A DNA stretch of 64,000 nt. Source: Janthinobacterium sp. B9-8. GTDB taxonomy: Bacteria; Pseudomonadota; Gammaproteobacteria; Burkholderiales; Chitinibacteraceae. The notes below the pieces were generated by a model. That model searched no databases. It saw only the letters and a list, made by a program, of their open reading frames with translations, and was not told the origin of the DNA. The translations under genes were made by a program, and so were the position numbers. Below, piece after piece: positions 15,946-23,664 of the stretch (within the stretch, counting starts at the first letter, position 1; every line of letters starts with the position of its first letter). Location of the stretch: NCBI RefSeq assembly GCF_000969645.2, contig NZ_CP014222.1, positions 2,855,740 through 2,919,739 on the forward strand. The letters are read 5' to 3'.

Positions 15946-16418
15946 ACCGCCTCTCTGTGTGCCGTACTACGAATCACGTTGATCATGGTTTGTAATTGAT
16001 CCAAAGCCGCATCAAGCTCTGGCAGCTCACGGTGCTCCACCTTCCAATCCTCAAACACACCGGCCAGCGTCATTCCTGCCCGTGAGGTTTCGGTCATAAA
16101 CTGCGCCAGCACCTTATTTGCCAGCTGCTGTGGACCATCTGCATGCAGCAAGCCACCCACTGAAACCGGCACCGCCACATAACCGGCCAGCGCCGCAATC
16201 TGCTGCACCAGCGCCCCACACTTGGATTCTTCGACCAGGGAAAACAGGTGATTCGCCAGATACTGCTGCGAATGCAGATTAGGATTAGCGCAATTGGCCA
16301 CCGATGAAGTAGCGCGATCAATGATCTCGCTAAACCGGCGCACCCCCACTCGGGTCGTCGCCAGCTGCACCGCCTCATTCAAAGCCCGGTAGCGGTCGTT
16401 TAATAATTCAGGAGTCAT
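15942..16418 (-). CDS. Phage early regulator, possible CII-like (158 aa)
   Basis: A 158-residue ORF with a good start, first in the early operon after the Cro-like gene and a terminator. Residues NPNLHSQQYLANHLFSLVEE resemble the region seen in phage CII-type (CP76 family) regulators, where a conserved Asn-Pro precedes helices. The C-terminal ELDAALDQLQTMINVIRSTA is helical and may oligomerise. The position, right after Cro and a tR1-like terminator, is that of lambda cII. The assignment is tentative; it could equally be an unrelated phage early protein. Confidence 0.45.
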   Translation of the reverse strand: MTPELLNDRYRALNEAVQLATTRVGVRRFSEIIDRATSSVANCANPNLHSQQYLANHLFSLVEESKCGALVQQIAALAGYVAVPVSVGGLLHADGPQQLANKVLAQFMTETSRAGMTLAGVFEDWKVEHRELPELDAALDQLQTMINVIRSTAHREAV

Positions 16419-16512
16419 GTTTAAACCTCTAAGTAATCTGGCCAGCTTTCTCTTATCGAAAGAGAAAGAATCCAGTTACATTACTCATTGGGGAGGCGCA
16501 GACGCGCCGGTA

Positions 16513-16536
16513 TAAAAAAGCCGATGGGGATCGGCA
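16513..16536 (-). terminator. tR1-like terminator between cro-like and downstream early genes
   Basis: Stem GCCGAT/ATCGGC with a GGGG loop, followed on the minus strand by six T. It sits between the Cro-like gene (ends 16598) and the next early gene (starts 16418), the same place as lambda tR1, so early leftward transcription may need antitermination to pass. Confidence 0.65.
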
Positions 16537-16597
16537 AAACCATCCAATGGGGATTGGGTGGCAGAGTAAATAGATAAACCAAGCATCCACATAAGCC

Positions 16598-16894
16598 TCA
16601 TGCCCCCACTGCTATATGAATAAGGGCATGAGCTTCTGCGGCATGATGTGGTGATAAAACAGATTCCAAGAGCGGCTGGGTGCCGCGCAAATAAGCCCAA
16701 TCCACATCGGGGCGCAACTCTTCACAAGTCACCGCACGATTAGATTCACGCTCAATAGCAATCGCTAGTTTTTCGCCCGAACTACGCGCGCCATATGCCA
16801 CTTGTTGCAACATCCCCAATGAGGTGCCACAACTCTTTGCAAAGGCATTTCGCTCTGATTTTGGAATGGTGAGTATGTAAGCTCTAAGTTTCAT
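16598..16894 (-). CDS. Cro-like / YdaS-type helix-turn-helix regulator (98 aa)
   Basis: A small regulator divergent from the CI-like gene. ATG at 16894 (MKLRAYILTIPKSERNAFAK) is chosen; an upstream ATG at 16912 would start within the operator region. The helix-turn-helix is NAFAKSCGTSLGMLQQVAYG (about residues 16-35), and CEELRPDVDWAYLRG is the C-terminal end common in YdaS/Cro-type proteins. It would repress the CI promoter and promote lytic growth. It is transcribed away from the shared operator region at 16900-16965. Confidence 0.75.
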   Translation of the reverse strand: MKLRAYILTIPKSERNAFAKSCGTSLGMLQQVAYGARSSGEKLAIAIERESNRAVTCEELRPDVDWAYLRGTQPLLESVLSPHHAAEAHALIHIAVGA

Positions 16895-16899
16895 GCCGA

Positions 16900-16965
16900 C
16901 AATATAGCACATGCTATTTAAAATAGTATAGCAAACGTCAATTTATCATTTGCTATACAAACACC
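16900..16965. promoter_or_regulatory. Divergent cI/cro operator-promoter region
   Basis: Three related operator-like sequences fall between the divergent regulator genes: TATAGCACATGCTA at 16903-16916, GTATAGCAAAC at 16926-16936 and its inverse TTTGCTATACAAAC at 16949-16962. The shared core TTTGCTATA and its complement identify the likely repressor binding sites. The core recurs downstream of the repressor gene at 17772-17809. Confidence 0.7.
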
Positions 16966-16976
16966 AGAATACAGAT

Positions 16977-17678
16977 ATGGACATGAACGCAATCAGAGTT
17001 GCCAACCTCACCCGCCTTGCTAGTGCGGAAAAGAACAAAGCTACTTTCGCAAGAAAGTACGGGCTGGACCCGACTTATCTGTCGCAAATTCTGACTGGAC
17101 ATCGTTCTATCGGTGAAAAATCAGCACGCAGCATGGAAGAGAAGCTCAACTTGGCTCCGTTTACGCTCGATAAATCTGAAGAGCATGAATCCACCAAATT
17201 AAGCTTAAGACCCGTACAGACATGGGAAAATGAAGATGAGCTGGATCCATCTCTGTATGTATTTCTGCCTGCGCTAAACATCAAGTTATCCGCAGGGAGT
17301 GGAAATCTTATTTGGGAAGTTGACCAGAAAGGCCAAAAACAAGCGTTTACCGCCAAATGGGTTAAACGCATGAGCATAGATCCAAGCTGTGCCGCAACAA
17401 TGATTGCGGAAGGCAGTAGCATGGAGCCTCGGGTATTGGACGGGGATAGCCTTGTGGTGGATTACTGCCAGCAATCCATCAGAGACGGCAAAGTCTATGC
17501 AATTACCATAGGTGAGGAATATTTCGTCAAGCGCCTATTTAAAGAAATAGATAACAGCCTGCGCATCGTGAGTGACAATCCGGACAAGGCAAGATACCCA
17601 GACCGGCAAATCCCTCCCGAATTGACCCACCTTGTGAAAATCATAGGCAGAGTCGTCGCCATCAGCGGTTCCATGTAA
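16977..17678 (+). CDS. CI-like prophage repressor (LexA/S24 peptidase type)
   Basis: A 233-residue repressor from ATG at 16977 (MDMNAIRVANL); the longer frame starting with TTG at 16950 runs through an operator and is unlikely. The N-terminal helix-turn-helix is KATFARKYGLDPTYLSQILT. The C-terminal S24 domain has the nucleophile serine in AEGSSMEPRVLDGDSLVVDY and the lysine in YFVKRLFKEI, the Ser-Lys dyad for self-cleavage after RecA activation. The prophage is thus expected to be SOS-inducible. A strong terminator follows at 17729. Confidence 0.92.
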   Translation: MDMNAIRVANLTRLASAEKNKATFARKYGLDPTYLSQILTGHRSIGEKSARSMEEKLNLAPFTLDKSEEHESTKLSLRPVQTWENEDELDPSLYVFLPALNIKLSAGSGNLIWEVDQKGQKQAFTAKWVKRMSIDPSCAATMIAEGSSMEPRVLDGDSLVVDYCQQSIRDGKVYAITIGEEYFVKRLFKEIDNSLRIVSDNPDKARYPDRQIPPELTHLVKIIGRVVAISGSM

Positions 17679-17728
17679 ACGGAAACGGCCAAATAAACGA
17701 CTCCACCAGCCACTAAAAATATAAAGCA

Positions 17729-17752
17729 AGACCTGCTTCGGCAGGTTTTTTT
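17729..17752 (+). terminator. Terminator of the CI-like gene
   Basis: Stem ACCTGC/GCAGGT with the stable TTCG loop followed by seven T. It ends repressor transcription before the excisionase/integrase genes. Confidence 0.85.
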
Positions 17753-17765
17753 GTGCCCGTTAAAA

Positions 17766-17816
17766 ATTAATTTAGCTTTTGCTATTGTTTTAAACGTTAG
17801 CTTTTGCTAAATTAAT
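17766..17816. repeat. Paired repeats upstream of the excisionase region, possible repressor sites
   Basis: A 13-bp direct repeat TTAGCTTTTGCTA occurs at 17772-17784 and 17797-17809, 25 bases apart. The whole element is framed by perfect 11-bp inverted arms ATTAATTTAGC (17766-17776) and GCTAAATTAAT (17806-17816). Its TTTGCTA core matches the CI/Cro operators, which suggests that the same regulator controls the excisionase/integrase genes. Confidence 0.6.
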
Positions 17817-17899
17817 AACCAGAACATTAGCACAGTGTCCAGAGAGGACTAGCAAGACTGATTCCTCTCCATTGACCACCTTCTGGCCGGGAGCCAACC

Positions 17900-18046
17900 A
17901 TGCAAGAAATCAGACTGAATTACGCAACACTCAGCGAGTCACTTGATGAATTAAGCACGTTAAAAGCAGCAGGCTGGACCATGCGCTTTAGCAGCAATGG
18001 GGCTGAGATTATCGCTCGCAAGATAACTTCCCCACTCTCGAACTAA
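17900..18046 (+). CDS. Small phage ORF (48 aa)
   Basis: A 48-residue frame beginning MQEIRLNYATLSESLDELST and ending at TAA 18044-18046. GGGAG lies about 8 bases before the ATG, so translation is plausible. The predicted protein is an amphipathic helix followed by a short strand region (WTMRFSSNGAEIIARKI). It lies between the repeat region and the excisionase gene on the same strand. Small proteins here in lambdoid phages often regulate excision, but no family is recognised. Confidence 0.5.
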   Translation: MQEIRLNYATLSESLDELSTLKAAGWTMRFSSNGAEIIARKITSPLSN

Positions 18047-18086
18047 CCCAACATATCGAAGTATAGACCTCAAAAAGAAGGCAAAA

Positions 18087-18419
18087 ATGATTACCGCCGA
18101 TGACATTATGACCACCGACATTGCTGCTCATTTTTTAAAACTCACACCCAAAGCACTCCGGCGAAAAGCCAAAGCCGGCCAAGTACCAGCAACAATTATC
18201 ACCGGCAAATGGCTCTTTAATAAAATTGATTTAATTGATTGGCTACGCCAAAACTCAACTAAGCAAAGAACACCAATCCTTTACCTGGAGCAAAAACCTT
18301 GTCTATCAAAAAGCGTGGCAACATCTGGTGGGCTCGATTCACACATGATGGCCAAGAAATACAGCGATCTTCTGGGACTGAAGACAAAGCCGCTGCACAA
18401 GAATGGCACGATCAACTAA
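18087..18419 (+). CDS. Excisionase-like DNA-binding protein (110 aa)
   Basis: Residues 1-60 form a winged-helix/MerR-like excisionase DNA-binding domain: MTTDIAAHFLKLTPKALRRK followed by AGQVPATIITGKWLFNKIDL and IDWLRQN, the Leu-Trp-Phe pattern of Xis/AlpA-type domains. A ribosome binding site (AAGG) precedes the ATG. The last 40 codons overlap the integrase gene in another frame (121 bases), so these residues may be a tolerated tail. It would bend attachment-site DNA and direct excision over integration. Confidence 0.7.
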   Translation: MITADDIMTTDIAAHFLKLTPKALRRKAKAGQVPATIITGKWLFNKIDLIDWLRQNSTKQRTPILYLEQKPCLSKSVATSGGLDSHMMAKKYSDLLGLKTKPLHKNGTIN

Positions 18420-19312
18420 AAGCCAGCCTATGGCGCCAGGACAAGCTTAAAGAGCGTCCGGCATACATTTGGGAACAAGCTGTTGAGCGTTGGCTTACAG
18501 AGCGCCTGGATAAGCCCACTGCCTATATTTGGAAGCTGCAACTGCGCTGGTTACACCCCCACCTATCGGGAATGAAGCTCACAGATATCGGGCAAGAAAA
18601 GATTAACCAGATCAGGTTGCTGAAACAAAAAGACACGGTAAATGGCAAAACAGAAGTTAAGCCAAGAACCGTCAATGCCATTTTGAATTTAATACGCAGT
18701 ATTTTACGTGCAGCCATCGAATGGGAATGGATCGACCGAGCCCCCGTATTCAAGCTGCTAGCCGAACCCACACGCCGCGTGCGCTATCTGTCGCAAGATG
18801 AAGAGCGGGCCTTACTCAATGAACTCCCATTGCACCTTAAGCAAATCTCAAGATTTGCACTAAGTACGGGCCTTAGAATGAGTAATATTTTAACGCTGGA
18901 ATGGTCACAGATAGATATAGCGCGGGAAACCGCATGGATCCACGCTGATCAGGCTAAAGCGAATAAAGCCATTTCAATCCCGCTTAATACGGATGCAATG
19001 GCAATTATTAATGAGCAACTGGGGAAGCACACCAGCCATGTATTTAGCTACAAAGATAAGCCAATACTAAGAGCCAATGGCAGAGCATGGCGAGAAGCAG
19101 TAAAGCGAGCCAACATCCATGACTTTAACTTCCACTGCCTACGCCACACATGGGCCAGCAGACTAATACAGGCTGGTGTTCCCACTCATGCGCTAATGGA
19201 GCTGGGCGGCTGGTCAGATATCGCAATGGTCAGAAAGTATGCTCACTTTGGGGCAGAGCATTTAAGGGAATATGCAGATAAAATAGTAACGCAAAAAAAC
19301 AACCTAGATTAA
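18299..19312 (+). CDS. int: Tyrosine-type phage integrase
   Basis: A 337-residue site-specific recombinase. It starts with TTG (GGAG 8 bases upstream) inside the excisionase gene. The N-terminal arm-binding domain (KRGNIWWARFTHDGQEIQRS) and core-binding helices precede the catalytic domain: Arg in STGLRMSNILTLEW, the HxxR of HCLRHTWASRLIQ, the later Gly-Gly-Trp of LMELGGWSDIAMV, and nucleophile Tyr in VRKYAHFGAEHL. All key residues are present, so it should be active. It lies at the right end of the prophage and reads toward tRNA-Pro. Confidence 0.95.
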   Translation: MSIKKRGNIWWARFTHDGQEIQRSSGTEDKAAAQEWHDQLKASLWRQDKLKERPAYIWEQAVERWLTERLDKPTAYIWKLQLRWLHPHLSGMKLTDIGQEKINQIRLLKQKDTVNGKTEVKPRTVNAILNLIRSILRAAIEWEWIDRAPVFKLLAEPTRRVRYLSQDEERALLNELPLHLKQISRFALSTGLRMSNILTLEWSQIDIARETAWIHADQAKANKAISIPLNTDAMAIINEQLGKHTSHVFSYKDKPILRANGRAWREAVKRANIHDFNFHCLRHTWASRLIQAGVPTHALMELGGWSDIAMVRKYAHFGAEHLREYADKIVTQKNNLD

Positions 19313-19344
19313 CTACTAATTGAAACTGTGCTCAATTAGTAGTT
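19311..19344. terminator. Hairpin between convergent integrase and membrane-protein genes
   Basis: A perfect 13-bp inverted repeat AACTACTAATTGA/TCAATTAGTAGTT with an 8-base loop spans the end of the integrase gene and the end of the minus-strand membrane-protein gene, including both stop regions. There is no clear T run on either side, so bidirectional termination is likely but not certain. Confidence 0.5.
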
Positions 19345-20279
19345 TCCCGCCATTTCAAGTATTTATTCTTTATTTCTGGCTTATTTTTAAAAATTGGAAT
19401 TGTTAAATCATTATCAGAATTAACTATCCAACTATATATTACAAATGATCCACTTACTAAATTCTTTATCCTATGATCCGTTCCAATATTGTTTTTGCAT
19501 GACTGCTTCCAGATAACGTTAACTGATCGAACAAAGGAAGAATGAATTTCAGATTGATCTATGTTATAAACAATAGTCCGAACACAGTTATTTAAAGCCT
19601 TTTTTTTAAATTCTTCTTCGTTTTCAGGAAAGAAAACAAAATCTATATCCACCCCACTGGTCATACTATTACTGCTTTCAACAACTGCTAAGTTTTGACT
19701 TGCGACCAAATTTTCTCCCATTTGCAAATTTTTAGCAGAAAATAGAAAAATAATTGCCTGCGGAAGAAACCCTACAAATACAAAAAAACTAACAAAGAAA
19801 TCCATCTTAATTTTTTCAACGAAATAATTAATTAAGAATGGCGAGAAAGATATAGAAAAAAATACAACAAACAAAATAACATATTTTATTTTTAAAAACT
19901 TTCTTTTTTCTTTACTTTTATATTTGTCTCTAAAAGAAATACATCCTTCACTCTCTAAATACTCCACATACTCCTGCCCAGCAGCAGCATATCTTTTTAT
20001 CGCCTTTAATGAATTCCGCTGATTCAACAAATATGTAATTTCACTGAGCGTTGCCCCCTCTTTGCCTAAAATAACAGCTCCACCACTCTCAATAAGATAA
20101 GGGTGCAATGGGGAAAATGATTGAATATCGGCAAGAAACTCTTTCGCGAACTTATAATCATCACGACGCATTGGCTTCCAGCTTAAAGACGTGCCACGCC
20201 ATATATTATAAATACTAAAAAGAACTCCCAGTATAGAAAAAAACTTAACTAAAACATCAAACCGAATAACATCAAGCAT
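19332..20279 (-). CDS. Membrane protein of unknown function, prophage-end cargo (315 aa)
   Basis: An AT-rich gene between the integrase and tRNA-Pro, opposite in direction to the integrase. Three hydrophobic segments are visible: residues 8-26 (DVLVKFFSILGVLFSIYNI), 132-151 and 160-180 (FFVSFFVFVGFLPQAIIFLF region). The first cytosolic part contains GGAVILGKEGATLSEITYLL; the C-terminal 130 residues after the third segment are soluble. No family is recognised. Genes at this place in integrated phages are often host-changing cargo, and a membrane protein could act in superinfection exclusion or as an abortive-infection effector. Confidence 0.75.
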   Translation of the reverse strand: MLDVIRFDVLVKFFSILGVLFSIYNIWRGTSLSWKPMRRDDYKFAKEFLADIQSFSPLHPYLIESGGAVILGKEGATLSEITYLLNQRNSLKAIKRYAAAGQEYVEYLESEGCISFRDKYKSKEKRKFLKIKYVILFVVFFSISFSPFLINYFVEKIKMDFFVSFFVFVGFLPQAIIFLFSAKNLQMGENLVASQNLAVVESSNSMTSGVDIDFVFFPENEEEFKKKALNNCVRTIVYNIDQSEIHSSFVRSVNVIWKQSCKNNIGTDHRIKNLVSGSFVIYSWIVNSDNDLTIPIFKNKPEIKNKYLKWRETTN

Positions 20280-20372
20280 CTAAGCCCCTTCAAGTAGAGT
20301 CCCGAACAAAAAGTTATAGAGCTAATACTTAGTTTGACAACGGATACGTACAAAATCCGGTACACCATAAAG

Positions 20373-20396
20373 AAAAAGCCTCGCAGAAGCGAGGCT
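20373..20396 (-). terminator. Terminator of tRNA-Pro
   Basis: Perfect stem AGCCTCGC/GCGAGGCT with an AGAA-type loop and a T run on the minus strand, 17 bases after the end of tRNA-Pro. Confidence 0.75.
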
Positions 20397-20412
20397 AAGT
20401 CTTTGATTCTAT

Positions 20413-20489
20413 TGGTCGGAATGAGAGGATTCGAACCTCCGACCCCTTGCACCCCATGCAAGTGCGCTACCGGGCTGCGCCACATTCCG
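20413..20489 (-). tRNA. tRNA-Pro (anticodon GGG)
   Basis: A 77-base cloverleaf with acceptor stem CGGAATG/CATTCCG, discriminator A and encoded CCA. Anticodon stem CTTGC/GCAAG holds loop ATGGGGT, giving anticodon GGG. The T arm is GGAGGTTCGAATCC. Its 3' end faces the prophage, and tRNA 3' ends are common integration sites of tyrosine integrases, so it is a candidate att site. Confidence 0.95.
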
Positions 20490-20528
20490 AACTCAGGGAC
20501 GCATTATATCTTACGGCCCCTTGCTTGG

Positions 20529-20894
20529 CTAGTCATCCAGCCAAGCAAGTAATGCTTCTAATTCATGACGCAATTCTGTCACTGTAGTACCCTCTTCCGC
20601 ACCATCAGCATCTCCTCGAAGCGCTGATAGTTGGTTGCGGGCACCGCTGATGGTAAAGCCTTGTTCGTAAAGTAGGGAGCGGATCCGACGCACCAGCAGC
20701 ACTTCATGGTGCTGATAGTAGCGACGGTTGCCGCGCCGTTTTACAGGCTTTAATTGCGTGAATTCCTGCTCCCAGTAACGCAGCACATGTGGTTTTACAC
20801 CACAAAGCTCGCTAACTTCACCAATGGTGAAGTAGCGCTTTGCCGGGATAGAGGGTAGATCACTGGTCGGTATGACGAGGCTGGTGCTTTGCAT
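20529..20894 (-). CDS. MerR-family transcriptional regulator
   Basis: A 121-residue protein with an N-terminal MerR winged-helix (residues 20-90): [20 protein letters not shown] followed by [20 protein letters not shown], then the helical [20 protein letters not shown]. It lacks the C-terminal metal- or drug-binding cysteines of classical MerR proteins. The gene overlaps the 3' end of ihfA by 35 bases and follows pheT-ihfA, the conserved order in betaproteobacteria; its target is unknown. The start has a weak ribosome binding site, in keeping with coupling to ihfA. Confidence 0.88.
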   Translation of the reverse strand: MQSTSLVIPTSDLPSIPAKRYFTIGEVSELCGVKPHVLRYWEQEFTQLKPVKRRGNRRYYQHHEVLLVRRIRSLLYEQGFTISGARNQLSALRGDADGAEEGTTVTELRHELEALLAWLDD

Positions 20895-21207
20895 AGTGAC
20901 TTTCGACCATTCCCTTCAGCTTTTGACTGGCGTGAAAAGTAACCACACGCCGGGCGGAGATTGGGATTTCTTCGCCTGTTTTAGGATTGCGCCCAGGACG
21001 TTGTGGCTTGTCTCTGAGCTGAAAATTGCCAAAGCCGGAGAGTTTTACCGAATCGCCCTCAGAAAGGGACGTGCGGATTTCCTCAAAGAAGGCTTCGACC
21101 ATGTCTTTGGCTTCACGCTTATTTAAGCCAACCTTGTCGAATAACATATCGGCTAAGTCAGCTTTAGTAAGCGTCATCATTGTAGTGGGGGTGTACTGCA
21201 TTAGCAT
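20860..21207 (-). CDS. ihfA: Integration host factor subunit alpha
   Basis: A DNA-bending protein that pairs with IHF-beta and acts in recombination, transcription and phage integration. The conserved DNA-contact arm [20 protein letters not shown] and [13 protein letters not shown] are present. The frame starts at 21207, where ATG overlaps the pheT stop (TAATG) and GAGAG precedes it; homologues of about 100 residues usually begin at [12 protein letters not shown] (ATG at 21180 or 21177), so the first 9 or 10 residues may not be made. Order pheS-pheT-ihfA-merR is the conserved cluster. Confidence 0.95.
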   Translation of the reverse strand: MLMQYTPTTMMTLTKADLADMLFDKVGLNKREAKDMVEAFFEEIRTSLSEGDSVKLSGFGNFQLRDKPQRPGRNPKTGEEIPISARRVVTFHASQKLKGMVESHYAKHQPRHTDQ

Positions 21208-23570
21208 TAGACTCTCAGCGTCGCACCGTTTGCTTCGGCAGCACGGATTACATCCGCGACAACGGCGTCGACTTCCTCATCAGTAAGAGTTTTGTGAGTA
21301 TCTTGCATTAACATCTTGAAAGCAAGGCTTTTTTTACCTTCTGAAACACCTTTTCCACGGTAGACATCGAACACTTCTGATGCTATTAGGAGCGGGTTTT
21401 TCAGATTGGCGAATGCAGCTTGTAGTGTTGCCACAGACAAGCTTTCATCTGCCAGTAAGGCAAGGTCACGGCGAACAACTTGTAGCTTGGATACTGGCTT
21501 AGCTGTAAGCGTTTCAACACTTACAAGCGCTTCCACATCCAATTCAAACAAGACGGGCGCTGTGCCTAAATCGTACGATTGCACCCATTTAGGATGCAGC
21601 TCGCCAATCACTCCAACCACGATGCCATTCAGTAAAACTTCGGCAGCGCGGCCAGGATGTAGGGCCAGATGATCTACACGACGAAAATCTGCTTTGCGCG
21701 GAGCAAGCAATGCTTCTACATCGGCTTTTACATCATAAAAATCAACATGCTGCTTGGCTACGCCCCATTGCTCGGCGCTGCGGTGGCCCCAAGCCAAACC
21801 AGCGATTTTCTCTGGCTGAGCATCTGCTGCAGTGCCATTAAATACGCGGGCTAGCTCAAATAAGCGTACACGCTCTTGCTTACGCTTTTGATTGCCTTGC
21901 AGGGCCGAGATCAGGCCACCAAACAGACTGGAGCGCATGACGCTCATCTGGCTGGCAATAGGGTTAAGCAATTTAACCGGGCTGGTATTGCCCGCAAAAT
22001 CGGCTTCCCATTTTTCTTCAACAAAAGCGTAGCTAATGGCTTCGAAATAGTCGCGGGAAACCATAATTGATTTCAGCGCAGCCTTTTCACGGCGATCGCC
22101 CTGCTGCGGCAGCATCACTTGGCGTGATGCAGAAGGTGCAACAGGAATATTGTCGTAGCCAAACAAGCGGGCAATTTCTTCAATCAGATCTTCTTCGATT
22201 TCGATATCAAAGCGAAATGATGGTGGCGTTACGGTAATCACATCACCAGCCAGCGATGTTGGCAGCGCCAAACGCGCCAACAAAGCGAGAATTTCATCTG
22301 CGGATAGCTGAATACCTAAGACTTTAGCCACGCGCGACACACGCAGCGCGACGGCTGGGCGAGCTGGTAGTTCAGCCTGTGCTTCGGTAACCGGGCCTGC
22401 TTCACCGCCGCAAATATCCAGAATCAGCTGTGTGGCACGCTCAAGCGCATTCACCACATTGGCAAAGTCGATACCGCGCTCAAAGCGATGCGAGCTATCT
22501 GAGCTAAAGCCAACACGGCGTGAGCGTCCTGCAATAATGCTCGGCGCAAAGAAGGCGGATTCTAAAAAGATATTGCGTGTGCCAGCCACTACAGACGACG
22601 CTAGGCCGCCCATAATTCCTGCTAGTGCTAAGGGCTGTACCGCATCCGCAATCACCAGCATATCAGCATCGAGGATCAGCTCTTTTTCATTCAGCAGCGT
22701 AATTTTTTCGCCCTGCTGAGCAAAACGAGCCTGAATGCCACCTTCCAGCTTATCTGCATCAAAGGCGTGCATAGGTTGACCGAGTTCCAACAAGACATAG
22801 TTGGTTACGTCAACAATCGCCGAGATAGAGCGTAAGCCTGAGCGCTCTAAGCGTTGCTTCATCCAATCTGGAGTTGCTGCCGCTTGATTTACATTTTTGA
22901 TTACACGTCCAGCGTAGCGTGGACATGCAGCGCCGGCGTTCAGCGATACGGCAATCACATCGTCACACGTCGGTACAACGGCTTTAATTTCAACCGGATG
23001 AAGCACGGCTCCCGTTAAAGCAGCCACTTCGCGCGCAATCCCTTTAATGGACAAACAATCCGTGCGGTTCGGTGTGAGCTTTAAAGTCAGTAAGCGATCA
23101 TCGAGCTGCAGGTATTCGCGAATCGGCATTCCAACAAGTGCGTCGCTTGGCAAAATCATCAGGCCATCGATATCGCTTGGCATGCCTAATTCGGTCCCAG
23201 AGCACAGCATGCCGAAGGACTCAACCCCACGAACCTTGGCTTTTTTGATATTAAAATCGCCAGGCAAAGCCGCGCCAACGCGGGCACAAGGCACTTTGAT
23301 ACCAGGGGCCACATTAGGTGCGCCACACACGATTTGCAGTGGCTCAGCCTCGCCCACATTCACGCTGCAAACATTCAGTTTATCGGCGTTTTCATGCTTA
23401 GTAACAGACAACACCTCTGCCACAAACACTTGAGTAAACTCAGGGGCAGCAGGGTCATTTTCTTCTACTTCTAAACCGGCCATCGTCAATAAATGAGCCA
23501 GCTGTTCAGAATTTAGTGCTGGGTTTACCCAGCTACGCAACCATTGTTCAGAAAATTTCATCACTCGCAC
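21207..23570 (-). CDS. pheT: Phenylalanine-tRNA ligase subunit beta
   Basis: A 787-residue beta subunit of the alpha2-beta2 enzyme that charges tRNA-Phe. It has the N-terminal tRNA-binding OB domain (about 40-150; [20 protein letters not shown]), the B3/B4 editing domain, B5 domain, class II-like catalytic-fold core ([18 protein letters not shown]) and the C-terminal anticodon-binding FDX-ACB domain ending in [20 protein letters not shown]. Length matches bacterial PheT (about 790). It follows pheS after 94 bases, and its stop overlaps the ihfA start. Confidence 0.97.
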   Translation of the reverse strand: MRVMKFSEQWLRSWVNPALNSEQLAHLLTMAGLEVEENDPAAPEFTQVFVAEVLSVTKHENADKLNVCSVNVGEAEPLQIVCGAPNVAPGIKVPCARVGAALPGDFNIKKAKVRGVESFGMLCSGTELGMPSDIDGLMILPSDALVGMPIREYLQLDDRLLTLKLTPNRTDCLSIKGIAREVAALTGAVLHPVEIKAVVPTCDDVIAVSLNAGAACPRYAGRVIKNVNQAAATPDWMKQRLERSGLRSISAIVDVTNYVLLELGQPMHAFDADKLEGGIQARFAQQGEKITLLNEKELILDADMLVIADAVQPLALAGIMGGLASSVVAGTRNIFLESAFFAPSIIAGRSRRVGFSSDSSHRFERGIDFANVVNALERATQLILDICGGEAGPVTEAQAELPARPAVALRVSRVAKVLGIQLSADEILALLARLALPTSLAGDVITVTPPSFRFDIEIEEDLIEEIARLFGYDNIPVAPSASRQVMLPQQGDRREKAALKSIMVSRDYFEAISYAFVEEKWEADFAGNTSPVKLLNPIASQMSVMRSSLFGGLISALQGNQKRKQERVRLFELARVFNGTAADAQPEKIAGLAWGHRSAEQWGVAKQHVDFYDVKADVEALLAPRKADFRRVDHLALHPGRAAEVLLNGIVVGVIGELHPKWVQSYDLGTAPVLFELDVEALVSVETLTAKPVSKLQVVRRDLALLADESLSVATLQAAFANLKNPLLIASEVFDVYRGKGVSEGKKSLAFKMLMQDTHKTLTDEEVDAVVADVIRAAEANGATLRV

Positions 23571-23664
23571 CTACAGATGCGCGGACGGTACAACATCCGC
23601 TGTAGAAAGCCAGCCAAAACAGATCAATTAAAGAGCTGCTTTAGCTGCGCCACTTTTCAACTTA

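Larger units (their letters stand above)
1..20412. mobile_element. Prophage, lambda-type head and P2-type tail, left end outside window
   Basis: A continuous block of phage genes runs from a truncated baseplate gene J at the left edge to a tyrosine integrase ending at 19312. Seen: terminase, portal, prohead protease, decoration protein, capsid, joining protein, and baseplate V, W and J on the minus strand; replication genes and a Cro-like gene upstream of them; and a divergent CI-like repressor followed by excisionase and integrase on the plus strand. The right boundary is placed at tRNA-Pro(GGG) (20413-20489) because its 3' end faces the integrase side; no att repeat could be confirmed. No structural gene is visibly broken. 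Lysis, tail sheath/tube and fibre genes must lie left of the window if the phage is complete. Confidence 0.9.

Noticed and set aside
16950..16976. A TTG start for the CI-like repressor at 16950
   Set aside because: This segment is part of an operator and lacks a ribosome binding site; ATG at 16977 gives the normal N-terminus.
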